Below are positions 53,513-62,783 of a stretch of DNA of 64,000 bases, piece after piece. Source of the DNA: Arthrobacter crystallopoietes. Its GTDB lineage: Bacteria; Actinomycetota; Actinomycetes; Actinomycetales; Micrococcaceae. Each line of letters begins with the position of its first letter. Position 1 is the stretch's first letter. The stretch lies in assembly GCF_017603825.1 (NCBI RefSeq), contig NZ_CP072014.1, positions 930,001-994,000 on the forward strand. Reading direction: 5' to 3'. The notes below the pieces were generated by a model. That model was not told where the DNA came from, did no database searches, and saw only the letters and a list, made by a program, of their open reading frames with translations. Made by a program: the position numbers and the translations under genes.

Positions 53513-54490
53513 ATGAGCAGTGACAAGATCATCATTATCGGTTCCGGTCCCGCGGGCTACACGGCAGCGATCTACGCCGCGCGGGCCGGGCTGGAACCGC
53601 GCGTAATTGCCGGCGCCGTCACCGCGGGCGGCGCGCTGATGAACACGACGGATGTGGAGAATTTTCCGGGCTTTCCCGAGGGTATCCAGGGTCCGGAGCT
53701 GATGGAGAGCCTGCAGCAGCAGGCGGAGAAGTTCGGCGCGACCATTGAGTACGACGACGTCTCCTCCGTCTCGCTTGAAGGCCACCTTAAAGAAGTGGTC
53801 ACCGCCGGCGAGAACGTCTACCAGGCGCCGGCGGTCATCCTGGCCACCGGCTCCGCCTACAAGGAACTCGGGCTGCCGGAGGAAAAGAAGTTCTCCGGCC
53901 ACGGCGTCTCCTGGTGCGCCACCTGCGACGGATTCTTCTTCCGAAACCAGGACATCATCGTCGTCGGCGGCGGGGATTCGGCCATGGAGGAAGCACTCTT
54001 CCTGACCCGCTTCGGCAAGTCCGTCACCGTCGTCGTCCGTAGGGATGCGCTGCGGGCATCGAAGATCATGGCGCAGCGGGCGCGGGACAACGAGAAGATC
54101 CGCTTCGAATGGAACAGTACCGTTTCCGCCATCCACGGCAACGGCAAGGTCTCCGGCTTGACGCTGACTGACACTATTACCGGGGCGACGCGCCAACTGG
54201 CCGCCACCGGGATCTTCGTGGCCATCGGTCACCTGCCGCGGACCGAACTGGTCAAGGGCCAGATCGATCTGGATGCGGAGGGCTATATCAAGGTGGACTC
54301 CCCCACCACCGTGACCAGCCAGCGGGGCGTCTTCGCGTGCGGCGACGCCGTGGACCACCGCTACCGGCAGGCCATCACCGCCGCGGGCACCGGCTGCGCT
54401 GCCGCGCTCGACGCCGAACGCTACCTCGCCGCACTGGAAGATTCGGACAGTATCGCCACCGCACTCGTTGAGGAGAGCACCCATGCCTGA
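53513..54490 (+). CDS. trxB: Thioredoxin reductase-like protein (ArsT position)
   Basis: 325 residues. FAD motif [25 protein letters not shown], redox-active [13 protein letters not shown] motif [16 protein letters not shown], and the C-terminal [22 protein letters not shown]. Full active site, so it should reduce thioredoxin or a small thiol carrier. In Streptomyces an analogous gene in an ars cluster was named arsT. No thioredoxin gene accompanies it. Its end overlaps the next flavoprotein by eight bases. Confidence 0.95.
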   Translation: MSSDKIIIIGSGPAGYTAAIYAARAGLEPRVIAGAVTAGGALMNTTDVENFPGFPEGIQGPELMESLQQQAEKFGATIEYDDVSSVSLEGHLKEVVTAGENVYQAPAVILATGSAYKELGLPEEKKFSGHGVSWCATCDGFFFRNQDIIVVGGGDSAMEEALFLTRFGKSVTVVVRRDALRASKIMAQRARDNEKIRFEWNSTVSAIHGNGKVSGLTLTDTITGATRQLAATGIFVAIGHLPRTELVKGQIDLDAEGYIKVDSPTTVTSQRGVFACGDAVDHRYRQAITAAGTGCAAALDAERYLAALEDSDSIATALVEESTHA

Positions 54491-55889
54491 AAGCACCGGC
54501 AGTGAGAACCCGCAACTTCCCATTGCCGTTATCGGCTCCGGTCCCGTCGGGCTCGCCGCGGCGGCACACCTGCTGGAACGCGGCCTGACCCCGGTCATCT
54601 TCGAAGCAGGCGACGCACCGGCCGCCGCCGTCGAGGCATGGGGACACGTCCGGCTCTTCTCGCCGTGGCGCTACAACATCGACGCCGCCGCCCGCCGCCT
54701 GCTCGCCGGCACCGGCTGGCAGGAACCGGATCCGGAAGCCCTGCCCACCGGCAGCGAACTCCTGGAGCAGTACCTCACGCCGTTGGCCGGGGTGCCCGCG
54801 ATCCAGAGCACCCTTCACACCGGATCACAGGTCATTGCCGTCACCCGGACAGGTCTGGACAAGACCCGCTCCCGCCGCCGGGAGGAGACCCCGTTCCTGG
54901 TCCGCGTCCTGAACAACACCGGGGCCATCACCGATCACCGCGTCCGGGCCGTCATCGACGCCTCCGGCACGTGGAACACGCCCAACCCGCTGGGGCAGGC
55001 CGGACTCCCGGCACCCGGAGAAGCGGAAGCCACGGCGGCCGGTTTCATTACCGCACCGCTGCCCGACGCCACCGGCTGCGACCGCGCCCGGTTCGCTGGC
55101 AACCACATCCTGGTCGTCGGCGCCGGGCACTCGGCCGCCAACACCCTGCTCGCTCTGGGCGAACTGGCCGCACAGGAACCGGGCACCCGGATCAGCTGGG
55201 CCGTCCGCGGCTCCTCCGTCACCAACCTCTATGGCGGAGGGGACCTCGACGGACTGCCCGCCCGCGGTGCTCTGGGCACCCGCCTCCGCACCCTGGTCGA
55301 AGCAGGCTCCATCGAGCTGCACACCTCATTCACGATCACCGGCTTCAAGAGCGCTGACTCCCTGGCCGTCCTCGGCGCCACCCCGAACGGCGAGGCGCAG
55401 CTGGACGTGGACCTGCTGGTACCGGCCACCGGCTTCCGCCCGAATTTGGACATGCTGCGCGAAATCCGACTCGACCTAGACCCGGCCGTGGAAGCGCCCC
55501 GGGAACTCGGGCCGCTCATCGACCCCGAATTCCACAGCTGCGGCACCGTCGAACCGCATGGCGCGAAGCTCCTGTCCCACCCGGAGCCGGACTTCTACAT
55601 CACCGGCATGAAATCCTACGGACGGGCACCCACGTTCCTGATGGCCACCGGCTACGAACAGGTCCGTTCCATCGCAGCAGCCCTCGCCGGCGACCAGACC
55701 GCAGCCGACAACGTCGAACTCGTCCTGCCCGAAACAGGGGTCTGCTCCACTGACCTCGGCGGCAGCTGCGACACGCCGGCCGCGGCCGCGGGCCCGGATG
55801 AGGGCTCCTGTTGCGCACCCCCGGCACCGGCCTTCCTAGGCATTCCGACCGGTCTGGCACACGGCCGCTCCGCAGAGCAGGAGAACTAA
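54483..55889 (+). CDS. FAD/NAD(P)-binding oxidoreductase with Cys-rich C-terminus in ars operon
   Basis: 468 residues. FAD-binding [20 protein letters not shown] at the front and a second Rossmann motif [19 protein letters not shown] near 215 give an FMO/ArsO-like two-dinucleotide architecture. The C-terminal ~50 residues hold four Cys in [10 protein letters not shown] and GSCCAPP. The latter resembles the SCC-T-P As-binding segment of the ArsR in this locus. ATG 54483 lies inside the trxB end and the stop abuts the next start, so it is in the operon. The substrate is unknown; handling of As(III) or an organoarsenical is an inference. Confidence 0.83.
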   Translation: MPESTGSENPQLPIAVIGSGPVGLAAAAHLLERGLTPVIFEAGDAPAAAVEAWGHVRLFSPWRYNIDAAARRLLAGTGWQEPDPEALPTGSELLEQYLTPLAGVPAIQSTLHTGSQVIAVTRTGLDKTRSRRREETPFLVRVLNNTGAITDHRVRAVIDASGTWNTPNPLGQAGLPAPGEAEATAAGFITAPLPDATGCDRARFAGNHILVVGAGHSAANTLLALGELAAQEPGTRISWAVRGSSVTNLYGGGDLDGLPARGALGTRLRTLVEAGSIELHTSFTITGFKSADSLAVLGATPNGEAQLDVDLLVPATGFRPNLDMLREIRLDLDPAVEAPRELGPLIDPEFHSCGTVEPHGAKLLSHPEPDFYITGMKSYGRAPTFLMATGYEQVRSIAAALAGDQTAADNVELVLPETGVCSTDLGGSCDTPAAAAGPDEGSCCAPPAPAFLGIPTGLAHGRSAEQEN

Positions 55890-56315
55890 ATGTCCGCCAC
55901 GCCCAGTGTCCTGTTCATTTGCGTTAAAAACGGAGGCAAATCCCAGATGGCTGCCGGCCTAATGCGCGATCTTGCCCGCGGAACCATTGAGGTGCATTCT
56001 GCGGGAACCAAACCCGGCAACGCCATCAACGCGCTCTCGGCGGAATCCCTGGCCGAGCTCGGCATCGACATCACCGCCGAGAAGCCGAAAGCTGTCACCG
56101 AGGAAGCGCTGCAGGGTGCAGACGTCGTCGTTACGTTGGGCAGCGAAGCTAAGGTCACGGCACCCGAGGGCACGCGGTACCAGAACTGGGACATCGACGA
56201 ACCCTCCGTACGCGGCATCGAGGGAATCGAACGGATGCGCCTGGTTCGCGACGACATTCATAGACGGGTACGGGCGCTTCACGCCGAGCTCACCGGCACC
56301 CCAGCCGGCAACTGA
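55890..56315 (+). CDS. ArsC-like LMW-phosphatase-fold protein with Lys in place of P-loop Arg
   Basis: 141 residues, homologous to the arsC 2.4 kb upstream. The P-loop reads CVKNGGKSQMAAGLM: Cys11 is kept but the signature CX5R Arg is Lys17. The acidic DIDEPSVRG loop is present. It has a single Cys, so the second Cys pair of the neighbouring ArsC is missing and no intramolecular disulfide is possible. It may be a mycothiol-transferring variant, a phosphatase or an arsenate-binding protein. It starts directly after the preceding stop (TAAATG). Confidence 0.85.
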   Translation: MSATPSVLFICVKNGGKSQMAAGLMRDLARGTIEVHSAGTKPGNAINALSAESLAELGIDITAEKPKAVTEEALQGADVVVTLGSEAKVTAPEGTRYQNWDIDEPSVRGIEGIERMRLVRDDIHRRVRALHAELTGTPAGN

Positions 56316-56365
56316 ACCGGCCGGCTTCCATCGCAGCGACACCCGCCGACGCAAGGGGAACAACA

Positions 56366-57541
56366 GTGCAGGAGACAGAGTTATCGGGCGCAGCCCGGGA
56401 TGTCGATGTCCTCATCCTCGGCGGAGGGCAGGCGGGCCTCGCCGCCGGGTTCTACCTGAACCGCCTGCGGCGGGACGCGGCCGCCGGAAGGTCCGGCCCG
56501 GCCCCGACCTTCGCGATCCTCGACTGCAACGAGCAGCCCGGCGGTGCCTGGCAGCACTACTGGGACAGCCTGGAGCTGTTTTCCCCGGCAGTCTACAGCT
56601 CCCTGCCCGGATACCAGATGCCGCCCTGGCAAGGCGGGGGCAACCCGTCCGCGCGCCATGTCGTGGACTACCTGCGCACGTACGAAACCCGCTACGGACT
56701 CCCGGTGCACCGGCCTGTTACCGTCACCGCCGTGCAGCACGAGCCCGGCGGCGGATACGCGACGGACACCGATCAAGGGCAATGGACCAGCCGTGCCGTC
56801 ATCAGCGCCACCGGGAACTGGAACGCCCCCTATATCCCGCAGCTGCCCGGCAGCGGGCTGTTTACCGGGGAGCAGCTGCACACAACCGGTTACCGGGGCC
56901 GGGACACCTATGCCGGACTCCGAATCATCGTTGTCGGGGGCGCCAACTCCGGCGCGCAGATCGTGGCGGACCTCGCCCCCGTCGCGGACGTCACCTGGGT
57001 CACCCGCAAACCGCCGCACTACCTTCCCGACGACATCGATGGCCGGGCACTGTTCCAGATCGCGACCCACCACGCCCGTGCCGTCGCCAACGGCGAAACC
57101 AGCCCCGGTTCGGTAGCCTCCTTCGGCGATATTGTCGCCGTTCCCGCCGTCAAGGCAGCACGCGACGCCGGGCAGCTCAATTCCCGGCCGATGTTCTCCC
57201 GGTTCATCCCCGGCGGTGTCCAATGGGACGACGGCGGGCAGCTGGAAGCAGACGTCATCATCTGGTGCACGGGATTCCGGCCCGACCTGCAGCATTTGCA
57301 GCCCTTGGACCTGACGACCCGGAACGGCATCCCTGAAACAGGCGAAGACCTGGCCACCCGCTCAACGGATCATCGCAACCTGTTCTTCCTCGGCTACGGA
57401 GACTGGTGCGGCCCCGCTTCGGCAACTCTTATCGGCGTCGGCGCCATGGCACGCGACACCGTTAAAGCTCTCGCGCAGTACCTCGACAAAAAGCCTCAGA
57501 TGCTGGCAGCACTTAACGTGAACGGCGACGGCGCCGCTTAA
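56366..57541 (+). CDS. arsO: ArsO-type flavin-dependent monooxygenase-like protein
   Basis: 391 residues. FAD motif VLILGGGQAGLAAGFYLNRL, the segment GGAWQHYWDSLELFSPAVYSSLPG, and NADPH motif IIVVGGANSGAQIVADL. The middle stretch resembles the FMO fingerprint region. VIIWCTGFRPDLQHLQPL closes it. Proteins of this kind occur in Streptomyces ars clusters as arsO (putative flavin-binding monooxygenase). It is the last gene of the operon. GTG 56366 follows AAGGGG. Catalytic activity in arsenic metabolism is not proven from sequence. Confidence 0.88.
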   Translation: MQETELSGAARDVDVLILGGGQAGLAAGFYLNRLRRDAAAGRSGPAPTFAILDCNEQPGGAWQHYWDSLELFSPAVYSSLPGYQMPPWQGGGNPSARHVVDYLRTYETRYGLPVHRPVTVTAVQHEPGGGYATDTDQGQWTSRAVISATGNWNAPYIPQLPGSGLFTGEQLHTTGYRGRDTYAGLRIIVVGGANSGAQIVADLAPVADVTWVTRKPPHYLPDDIDGRALFQIATHHARAVANGETSPGSVASFGDIVAVPAVKAARDAGQLNSRPMFSRFIPGGVQWDDGGQLEADVIIWCTGFRPDLQHLQPLDLTTRNGIPETGEDLATRSTDHRNLFFLGYGDWCGPASATLIGVGAMARDTVKALAQYLDKKPQMLAALNVNGDGAA

Positions 57542-57576
57542 GGTGAGTTGGAAAACCCACCTCGAGCGGCGCCGTC
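57527..57576. terminator. Long hairpin across the end of arsO
   Basis: GACGGCGCCGCT pairs with AGCGGCGCCGTC, with an inner AGGTG/CACCT stem and GAAAA loop. The arsO stop codon (57539-57541) lies in the structure between the two stem segments. It can terminate both the ars operon and the convergent POT transporter gene, although the T tract is poor. Confidence 0.6.
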
Positions 57577-57628
57577 GTTAGTTGGTCGCAGGTGCAGAAC
57601 CGGCGCAGGCCGGCGGATCAGGTCCGGG

Positions 57629-59104
57629 TCAGCGCACGCCGCCCATGATTTTCTTCAGGGACGGTGCCGCAATGGCCAGGGCGACGCCCAGGATGATCGC
57701 GGTGACGCCGATGAAGCCGAAGTACGGGGCCTCGTTCGCCGGATCGTAGTAGCCGGCGAGGATGCCGGCCAGTGTGGTGCCCAGCGAGATGGAGAGCAGG
57801 AACAGCGCCACCATCTGGGTCTGGAACGCCTTCGGAGCCAGCTTGGTGGAGATGGAGCTGCCGGTGGGCGAGAGGAACAGCTCCGCCATGGTGAACAGGA
57901 ACAGGATGCCCGCCATCGCCAGCAGCGGGGTGCTGTTGGCGCCGGCGCCGGAGAGCGGGATGAAGGCCAGGAAGGCCAGTCCCATCACGGCCAGCCCGAT
58001 GGCGAACTTCAGCGGGGAGCCCGGCTGCTTGGGGCCGAGCTTGGTCCAGATCGTGGCGAAGATGCCAGCGAAGATAATGATGAACACCGGGTTGATCGAC
58101 TGGACCCAGCTCGCAGGCATCTCCCAGCCGAAGAGGTTGCGGTCCAGCTGCTTGTCCGCGTACAGCGCCACCACGGTGAACTGCTGCTGGAACAGTGCCC
58201 AGAACGCGGCGGAGCCGATGAACAGCGGAATGAAGGCGTAGACGCGGCCGCGCTCCAGCGGCGTGACCTTCTTGCTGGAGAGAATCACCGCGAAGTAGGC
58301 CACGGCGGCAAGAATCGCCAGCCAGGCCATGATCGGGGCGAGGTTCTCCGCGGTGACCAGGCCCAGCGCCACGGCCAGCACTACAACCACCAGGCCGCCG
58401 ATGCCGATTCCGGCAACCTTGCCGAAGTGGCTGCGCGGCAACGGGTTGGCCACGTGGTGGGATTCCTCGGGCAAGTTCTTGCGGGTCAGCGCGTACTGCG
58501 TCAGGCCGATGGCCATACCGATCGCGGCCAGGCCGAACCCGTAGTGGAAGCCGAGCTGGACGTGGGCCAGTCCGGTCAGCAGCGGGCCTACCAGCCCGCC
58601 GATGTTCACGCCCATGTAGAAGATGGAGAAGCCCGCGTCGCGGCGCTCGTCCTTCTCGCCGTAGAGCGAGCCGACCAGCGAGGTGGCGGTGGCTTTCAGC
58701 CCGCCGGACCCGACGGCCACCAGGACCAGGCCGATGGCCAGGCCGACTGTGCCGGGGATCAGGGCCAGCGCGATGTGGCCGAACATGATCATGATGCCGG
58801 AGTAGAAGAGGACCTTTTCGGAACCGAGGAGGCGGTCCGAGACCCACGCGCCGAGGATGCTGGAGAGGTAGACACCGCCGCCGTAGGCGCCCACCAGTCC
58901 GGTGGCGATGCCTTCGTCGATGCCCAGGCCGCCTTCGGCGACCGAGAAGTACATGTAGTAGAGGAGGATGCCCTGCATGCCGTAGAAGGAGAAGCGCTCC
59001 CACAGTTCTACGGAAAAGAGGTTGGCGAGCATTCGGGGGTGCCCGAAAAATGTCTTACCGCCGGTAGCTTGTGGCCGAGTAGCCGATTGTGAGGTTTGGC
59101 TCAT
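57629..59104 (-). CDS. POT/PTR-family proton-dependent oligopeptide transporter
   Basis: 491 residues with about 14 membrane helices. The ExxER proton site is in VELWERFSFYGMQGIL. GGLKATATSLVGSLYGE and FYMGVNIGGLVGPLLTG match the PTR2 signatures. It imports di- and tripeptides with protons. The start ATG 59104 (MSQTSQSATRPQ) leaves a short cytoplasmic N-terminus. It ends next to the arsO hairpin and is convergent with the ars operon, not part of it. Confidence 0.95.
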   Translation of the reverse strand: MSQTSQSATRPQATGGKTFFGHPRMLANLFSVELWERFSFYGMQGILLYYMYFSVAEGGLGIDEGIATGLVGAYGGGVYLSSILGAWVSDRLLGSEKVLFYSGIMIMFGHIALALIPGTVGLAIGLVLVAVGSGGLKATATSLVGSLYGEKDERRDAGFSIFYMGVNIGGLVGPLLTGLAHVQLGFHYGFGLAAIGMAIGLTQYALTRKNLPEESHHVANPLPRSHFGKVAGIGIGGLVVVVLAVALGLVTAENLAPIMAWLAILAAVAYFAVILSSKKVTPLERGRVYAFIPLFIGSAAFWALFQQQFTVVALYADKQLDRNLFGWEMPASWVQSINPVFIIIFAGIFATIWTKLGPKQPGSPLKFAIGLAVMGLAFLAFIPLSGAGANSTPLLAMAGILFLFTMAELFLSPTGSSISTKLAPKAFQTQMVALFLLSISLGTTLAGILAGYYDPANEAPYFGFIGVTAIILGVALAIAAPSLKKIMGGVR

Positions 59105-59209
59105 TTACTCCATTTTGCCACCGAACTTTATGCATTGTCATATTCTTGGTTGCCTGCTGCAACCGATGGTATTGCGAAATGCCCGCATCCGCGCGGAGAT
59201 CCGCCCCGG

Positions 59210-60592
59210 TCAGCGCACGTTTTCGAGCTGCGCGGCGACCGCCAGCAGGACGGCTTCCGAACCGGGTTTTCCCACCAGCTGGACGCCCATCGAATGCCCC
59301 CGCGGGGTGGTCAGCACGGGTACGGCGATGGCCGGCAGCCCGCACACGTTGATCATGGAAGTGTAGGGCGAGTACTGGCATTGGCGCATGTAGTCCACCT
59401 CGGCGCTGGTGGCGGTGTACCAGCCGACCGGGCGCGGCGTCATGGCCAGTGCCGGCGTGAGCACCAGGTCGTAGGCCCCGAACTGCGCCATCGTGTCTTC
59501 CTGGAACCGTGCCAGAATCCCCAGCGCCGCTGCCAGCTCTGCCGGAGATTTTTTCAAAGCACGACGGCGGAAGGCCCGGGTGAGCGGCATCAGCTGCGGT
59601 TCGCGGCTGGCCGGCATCCGTAGCTGGGCCAGCGAGGAGGTCCACACGGTGGTGAAGGCGTCCGGATAGCGGTTGTCGTAACGGAAGTCCGCGTCCAGCA
59701 CATCGTGGCCAAGGCCGGCGAGCAGCCGGATGCCCTGGTCGAACGCGGCCTGGGCCTCGGGCTCGAGCCAGAGCGGGTAGCTGGCGGCAAACGGCGAAAG
59801 CGTGCTGGCACCGATCCGGAACCTGCCTTCGGCCCGCAGCGCGGCACGGAGGAAACCGGGCTCCGTCCCGAAGGCCGCGCGGGCGAGCGGCTCGTCCACC
59901 ATCGCGTCCAGCAGCAGGCCGGCGTCCGCGGCGGTCCGGGCCAGCGGACCTGCGACCACCAGCCGCCCGGCATCCTCTCCGGAGGAACCGGCCGGCACCC
60001 GGGCCCGCCCCGGTTTCAGCCCGACCAATCCGGTGGCCGCGGCAGGGATCCGGATGGAGCCGCCGCCGTCGGAACCCGGCGCGAACGGCAGCATTCCCGC
60101 CGCAACGGCCGCCGCACTTCCGCCCGAGGAGCCGCCGGGGCTGGTGGCCGGATCCAGCGGGTTGCGCGCGGGCCGGGCAATCCGGTTCTCGCTGTAGGAG
60201 GTCAGCCCGAATTCGGGCACCTGGGTCTTGCCCAGGCTGATGGCACCGGCGCTCTGCAGGACGTCCACCAGCGTGTGGTTAGCCGGCGCGGGGACATGGT
60301 CAACGGCGGAACTGCCATGGGTGGTGTGCACGCCGGCCACATCGGTCAGGTCCTTGAAGGCCAGCGGCAGCCCGTGCAACCGGGGCAGCTCCTGGCCGCG
60401 GGCCTGGCGCTCGTCTGCCTCGCGGGCGGCGGCAAGGGCCTGCTCCGCGGTGACGGTGATGAACGCGCCCAGCTCGGGGTTCAGCGCCTCAATCCGGGTC
60501 AGGTAGTGCTCGGTGAGCTCCCGCGAGCCGACTTCCCCGCGGCGGACGGCGTCCCGCTGCTGCAGTGCCGAGAGTTCGTGCAGATCGCTCAT
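59210..60592 (-). CDS. Amidase (amidase-signature family)
   Basis: 460 residues. The Ser-cisSer-Lys triad maps to Lys80 (LAFKDLTDV), Ser155 (PGGSSGGSA) and Ser179 (DGGGSIRIPA), with the same spacing (75 and 24) as in fatty acid amide hydrolase. It hydrolyses an amide; candidate substrates range from acetamide to 6-aminohexanoate-like compounds. It could be mistaken for GatA, but no gatB or gatC is adjacent and the length fits a stand-alone amidase. ATG 60592 is the start next to the conserved LHELSALQQRDAVRRGE. Confidence 0.93.
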   Translation of the reverse strand: MSDLHELSALQQRDAVRRGEVGSRELTEHYLTRIEALNPELGAFITVTAEQALAAAREADERQARGQELPRLHGLPLAFKDLTDVAGVHTTHGSSAVDHVPAPANHTLVDVLQSAGAISLGKTQVPEFGLTSYSENRIARPARNPLDPATSPGGSSGGSAAAVAAGMLPFAPGSDGGGSIRIPAAATGLVGLKPGRARVPAGSSGEDAGRLVVAGPLARTAADAGLLLDAMVDEPLARAAFGTEPGFLRAALRAEGRFRIGASTLSPFAASYPLWLEPEAQAAFDQGIRLLAGLGHDVLDADFRYDNRYPDAFTTVWTSSLAQLRMPASREPQLMPLTRAFRRRALKKSPAELAAALGILARFQEDTMAQFGAYDLVLTPALAMTPRPVGWYTATSAEVDYMRQCQYSPYTSMINVCGLPAIAVPVLTTPRGHSMGVQLVGKPGSEAVLLAVAAQLENVR

Positions 60593-60650
60593 GAATGTCA
60601 GATGCCCTTCGGTAGCCCGAACCACCATGCTACGACGGCGGGGTACCGGC

Positions 60651-62708
60651 TCAGATGTCCCGGTTGGTGCTTTCGGGATGCCGGCGGAACACCAGGGCCA
60701 CGGCCCGCAGCGAGAGGACAAACCCGGCAAAGAGCAGCGTGTAGCCGAAGAACGCGTGCATCCGGACGTTTTCCGTGAGCATTGGACCGGTATCGCTGGC
60801 AATGAGCACAATCGCGCCCAGGGTCGCCGCACTGGCCAGCAGCGCCACCACCACCTGCTGGACCAGCGTGTCCAGGAAATGCCGGTCGCGGTTATCGGCC
60901 AGCATCCGCACATTCATGGAGAAGCGGCCCTGCTCCAGGTCCTCGGTCAGCTTGTTGATGCGGCGCGGCATGCGGTCCAGCAGCGGCAGCAGCTGCAGCA
61001 TCCGGCTTTCCAGCTGGTCCTTGAGGTTGCCCGGTTTGAACTGCCGGCCCATGATGCGCTTGCCTTCGGCGCGGGCCGCGGCAACGACGTCGAAATCCGG
61101 GCTGATCTGCCCCAGCGTCCCCTCGAGGGCGGCCAGCGCGCGGAAGGCCGCGGCGATCTGCGGCGGCACCGCGAATCCGTGCTGCACCAGGAGATTGAGC
61201 AGTACCGAAAACATGCTGCGGCTGCCATGCGCGCCGAACCCGGTGCGGTAGCGGGTCAGCAGCTGGCCGACGCCGCGCTCGAGTGCCCGTTCGTCGAGTT
61301 CATCCGGTCGGTCCAGCAGCTCGATCAGGGCGTCCGTAGCGGAAACGCCGTCGTCCTTCTCCACCGCGTACAACAGTGTCCCCAGCGACTGGCGGGTGCC
61401 TGGATCCAGCCGCCCAACGGAACCGAAATCCAGCAGGCCGACGCCGCCGTCGGCGCGCAGGAAGATGTTGCCCGGGTGCAGGTCTGCGTGGAACACCCCG
61501 GTGTCCACGATCTGGCTCAGCGTGGCCTTGAGCAGTTTTTCGGCGACACCATTGCGCTGGACCGGCTGCATCGCGGCCAGCAGGTGATGGGAGTGGGAGA
61601 TGGGCAGGCCGTCCAGCTTGTCCATCACCAGCAGGCGGCTGCCTGAGAACTCCTCATAGGCATGCGGGACCAGAACGTCCTCGATGCCGGACTCGGCCAG
61701 TGCGGCCGTCACGCTGCGCATGTTCTCCAGCTCCACGCGGTAGTTCAGTTCCTCCCGCAGCGAGTCCGCGAATCCCTGCGCCAGGTTGTTAATGCCCAGC
61801 GAGCGGGCCCAGGGCGCGGTGCGGTCCAGCCAGCGGGCCATGCGCAGCACAATGTCGATGTCCCGGCGCACCTGCCGGAGCGCCGAGGGCCGTTGCACCT
61901 TCAGGACCACTACCTGCCCGGAGAGCAGCGTGCCCTCGTGGACCTGGGCCACGGACGCCGACGCGAGCGGTTCCGGATTGACCCAGGAGAAGACTTCGTC
62001 CAGGTCCCGGCCGAGGTATTTGCCGATGGCGGGCCGGATTGCCGACCATGGTTCGGGCTCGGCGTGGGTCTGCAGTTTGGACAGCTCCCGGATGTACGGC
62101 TCGGACAGGACGTCGCGGCGGGTCGAGAGCATCTGGCCCAGCTTCACGAACGTCACGCCCGCCTCGTTCAGGGCCAGCCGCAGGTGCAGCGCCGTTTCTT
62201 CCTCGTCGGCGTTCCGGGTGTTGCGCGTCAGCCCGCGCAGCTGCGAACCGAGCCCGTGCTTGAAGGCAATCCGCACCACGTCGGTGTAGCGCTTGGCCCG
62301 CTGCCGCCGGGCGCGCCAGCCGGAGAAGAAGCTGGTGAGTTTCGGCAGCGAACCAGTGGGAAAGGCAACTTCCAGCCCTACCAGCACGGCGACGCCGATC
62401 GCGAAGACCCACGCCACGGCGAGCACCAAAAACATCAGTACGACGGCGGCCGGAACGTTCAGTTGGCTGCCGTCCACGCTGCCCAGGTCTGCCGCGTCGT
62501 AGAGGTATCTGGACATGGCCGAGAAGGACAGAATCATGAACACGCCCACCACCATGGAGCGCGGCCAGCCGACCGGTACGCCGAGGACCCGGCGGGCAAT
62601 GGTGGCAGCCAGCCAGGCCAGCAGAAGCAGTGTCAGGGCGGCGGCAATGAGCGCGACGGCAGTCCCGAGCCCGGAGACAAAACCATCGCGTAGCAGCTGC
62701 AGATCCAT
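60651..62708 (-). CDS. ABC1/AarF (UbiB-type) atypical kinase
   Basis: 685 residues. Three N-terminal membrane helices (about 8-115) are followed by the ABC1 domain (about 165-500). Its motifs include KLGQMLSTRRDVL (KxGQ), ASASVAQVHEG (Ala-rich loop), VLKVQRP, and the catalytic HADLHPGNIFL and LDFGSVG. Two C-terminal membrane helices (about 610-670) end it. UbiB-family proteins support isoprenoid quinone biosynthesis or lipid traffic; in an actinobacterium menaquinone or envelope lipids are the likely context. The N-terminal membrane module is unusual relative to UbiB but common in actinobacteria. Confidence 0.92.
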   Translation of the reverse strand: MDLQLLRDGFVSGLGTAVALIAAALTLLLLAWLAATIARRVLGVPVGWPRSMVVGVFMILSFSAMSRYLYDAADLGSVDGSQLNVPAAVVLMFLVLAVAWVFAIGVAVLVGLEVAFPTGSLPKLTSFFSGWRARRQRAKRYTDVVRIAFKHGLGSQLRGLTRNTRNADEEETALHLRLALNEAGVTFVKLGQMLSTRRDVLSEPYIRELSKLQTHAEPEPWSAIRPAIGKYLGRDLDEVFSWVNPEPLASASVAQVHEGTLLSGQVVVLKVQRPSALRQVRRDIDIVLRMARWLDRTAPWARSLGINNLAQGFADSLREELNYRVELENMRSVTAALAESGIEDVLVPHAYEEFSGSRLLVMDKLDGLPISHSHHLLAAMQPVQRNGVAEKLLKATLSQIVDTGVFHADLHPGNIFLRADGGVGLLDFGSVGRLDPGTRQSLGTLLYAVEKDDGVSATDALIELLDRPDELDERALERGVGQLLTRYRTGFGAHGSRSMFSVLLNLLVQHGFAVPPQIAAAFRALAALEGTLGQISPDFDVVAAARAEGKRIMGRQFKPGNLKDQLESRMLQLLPLLDRMPRRINKLTEDLEQGRFSMNVRMLADNRDRHFLDTLVQQVVVALLASAATLGAIVLIASDTGPMLTENVRMHAFFGYTLLFAGFVLSLRAVALVFRRHPESTNRDI

Positions 62709-62783
62709 ACCTCCCCCGTCAGTTCCGCGGCAGGCGCTCTCCGCCTCTCATCCGGCCGGCAGCCGGAACCCGCGGTGTGTGCG

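Noticed and set aside
59210-60592. GatA subunit of the amidotransferase complex
   Set aside because: No gatB or gatC nearby; motifs and length fit a stand-alone amidase equally well.
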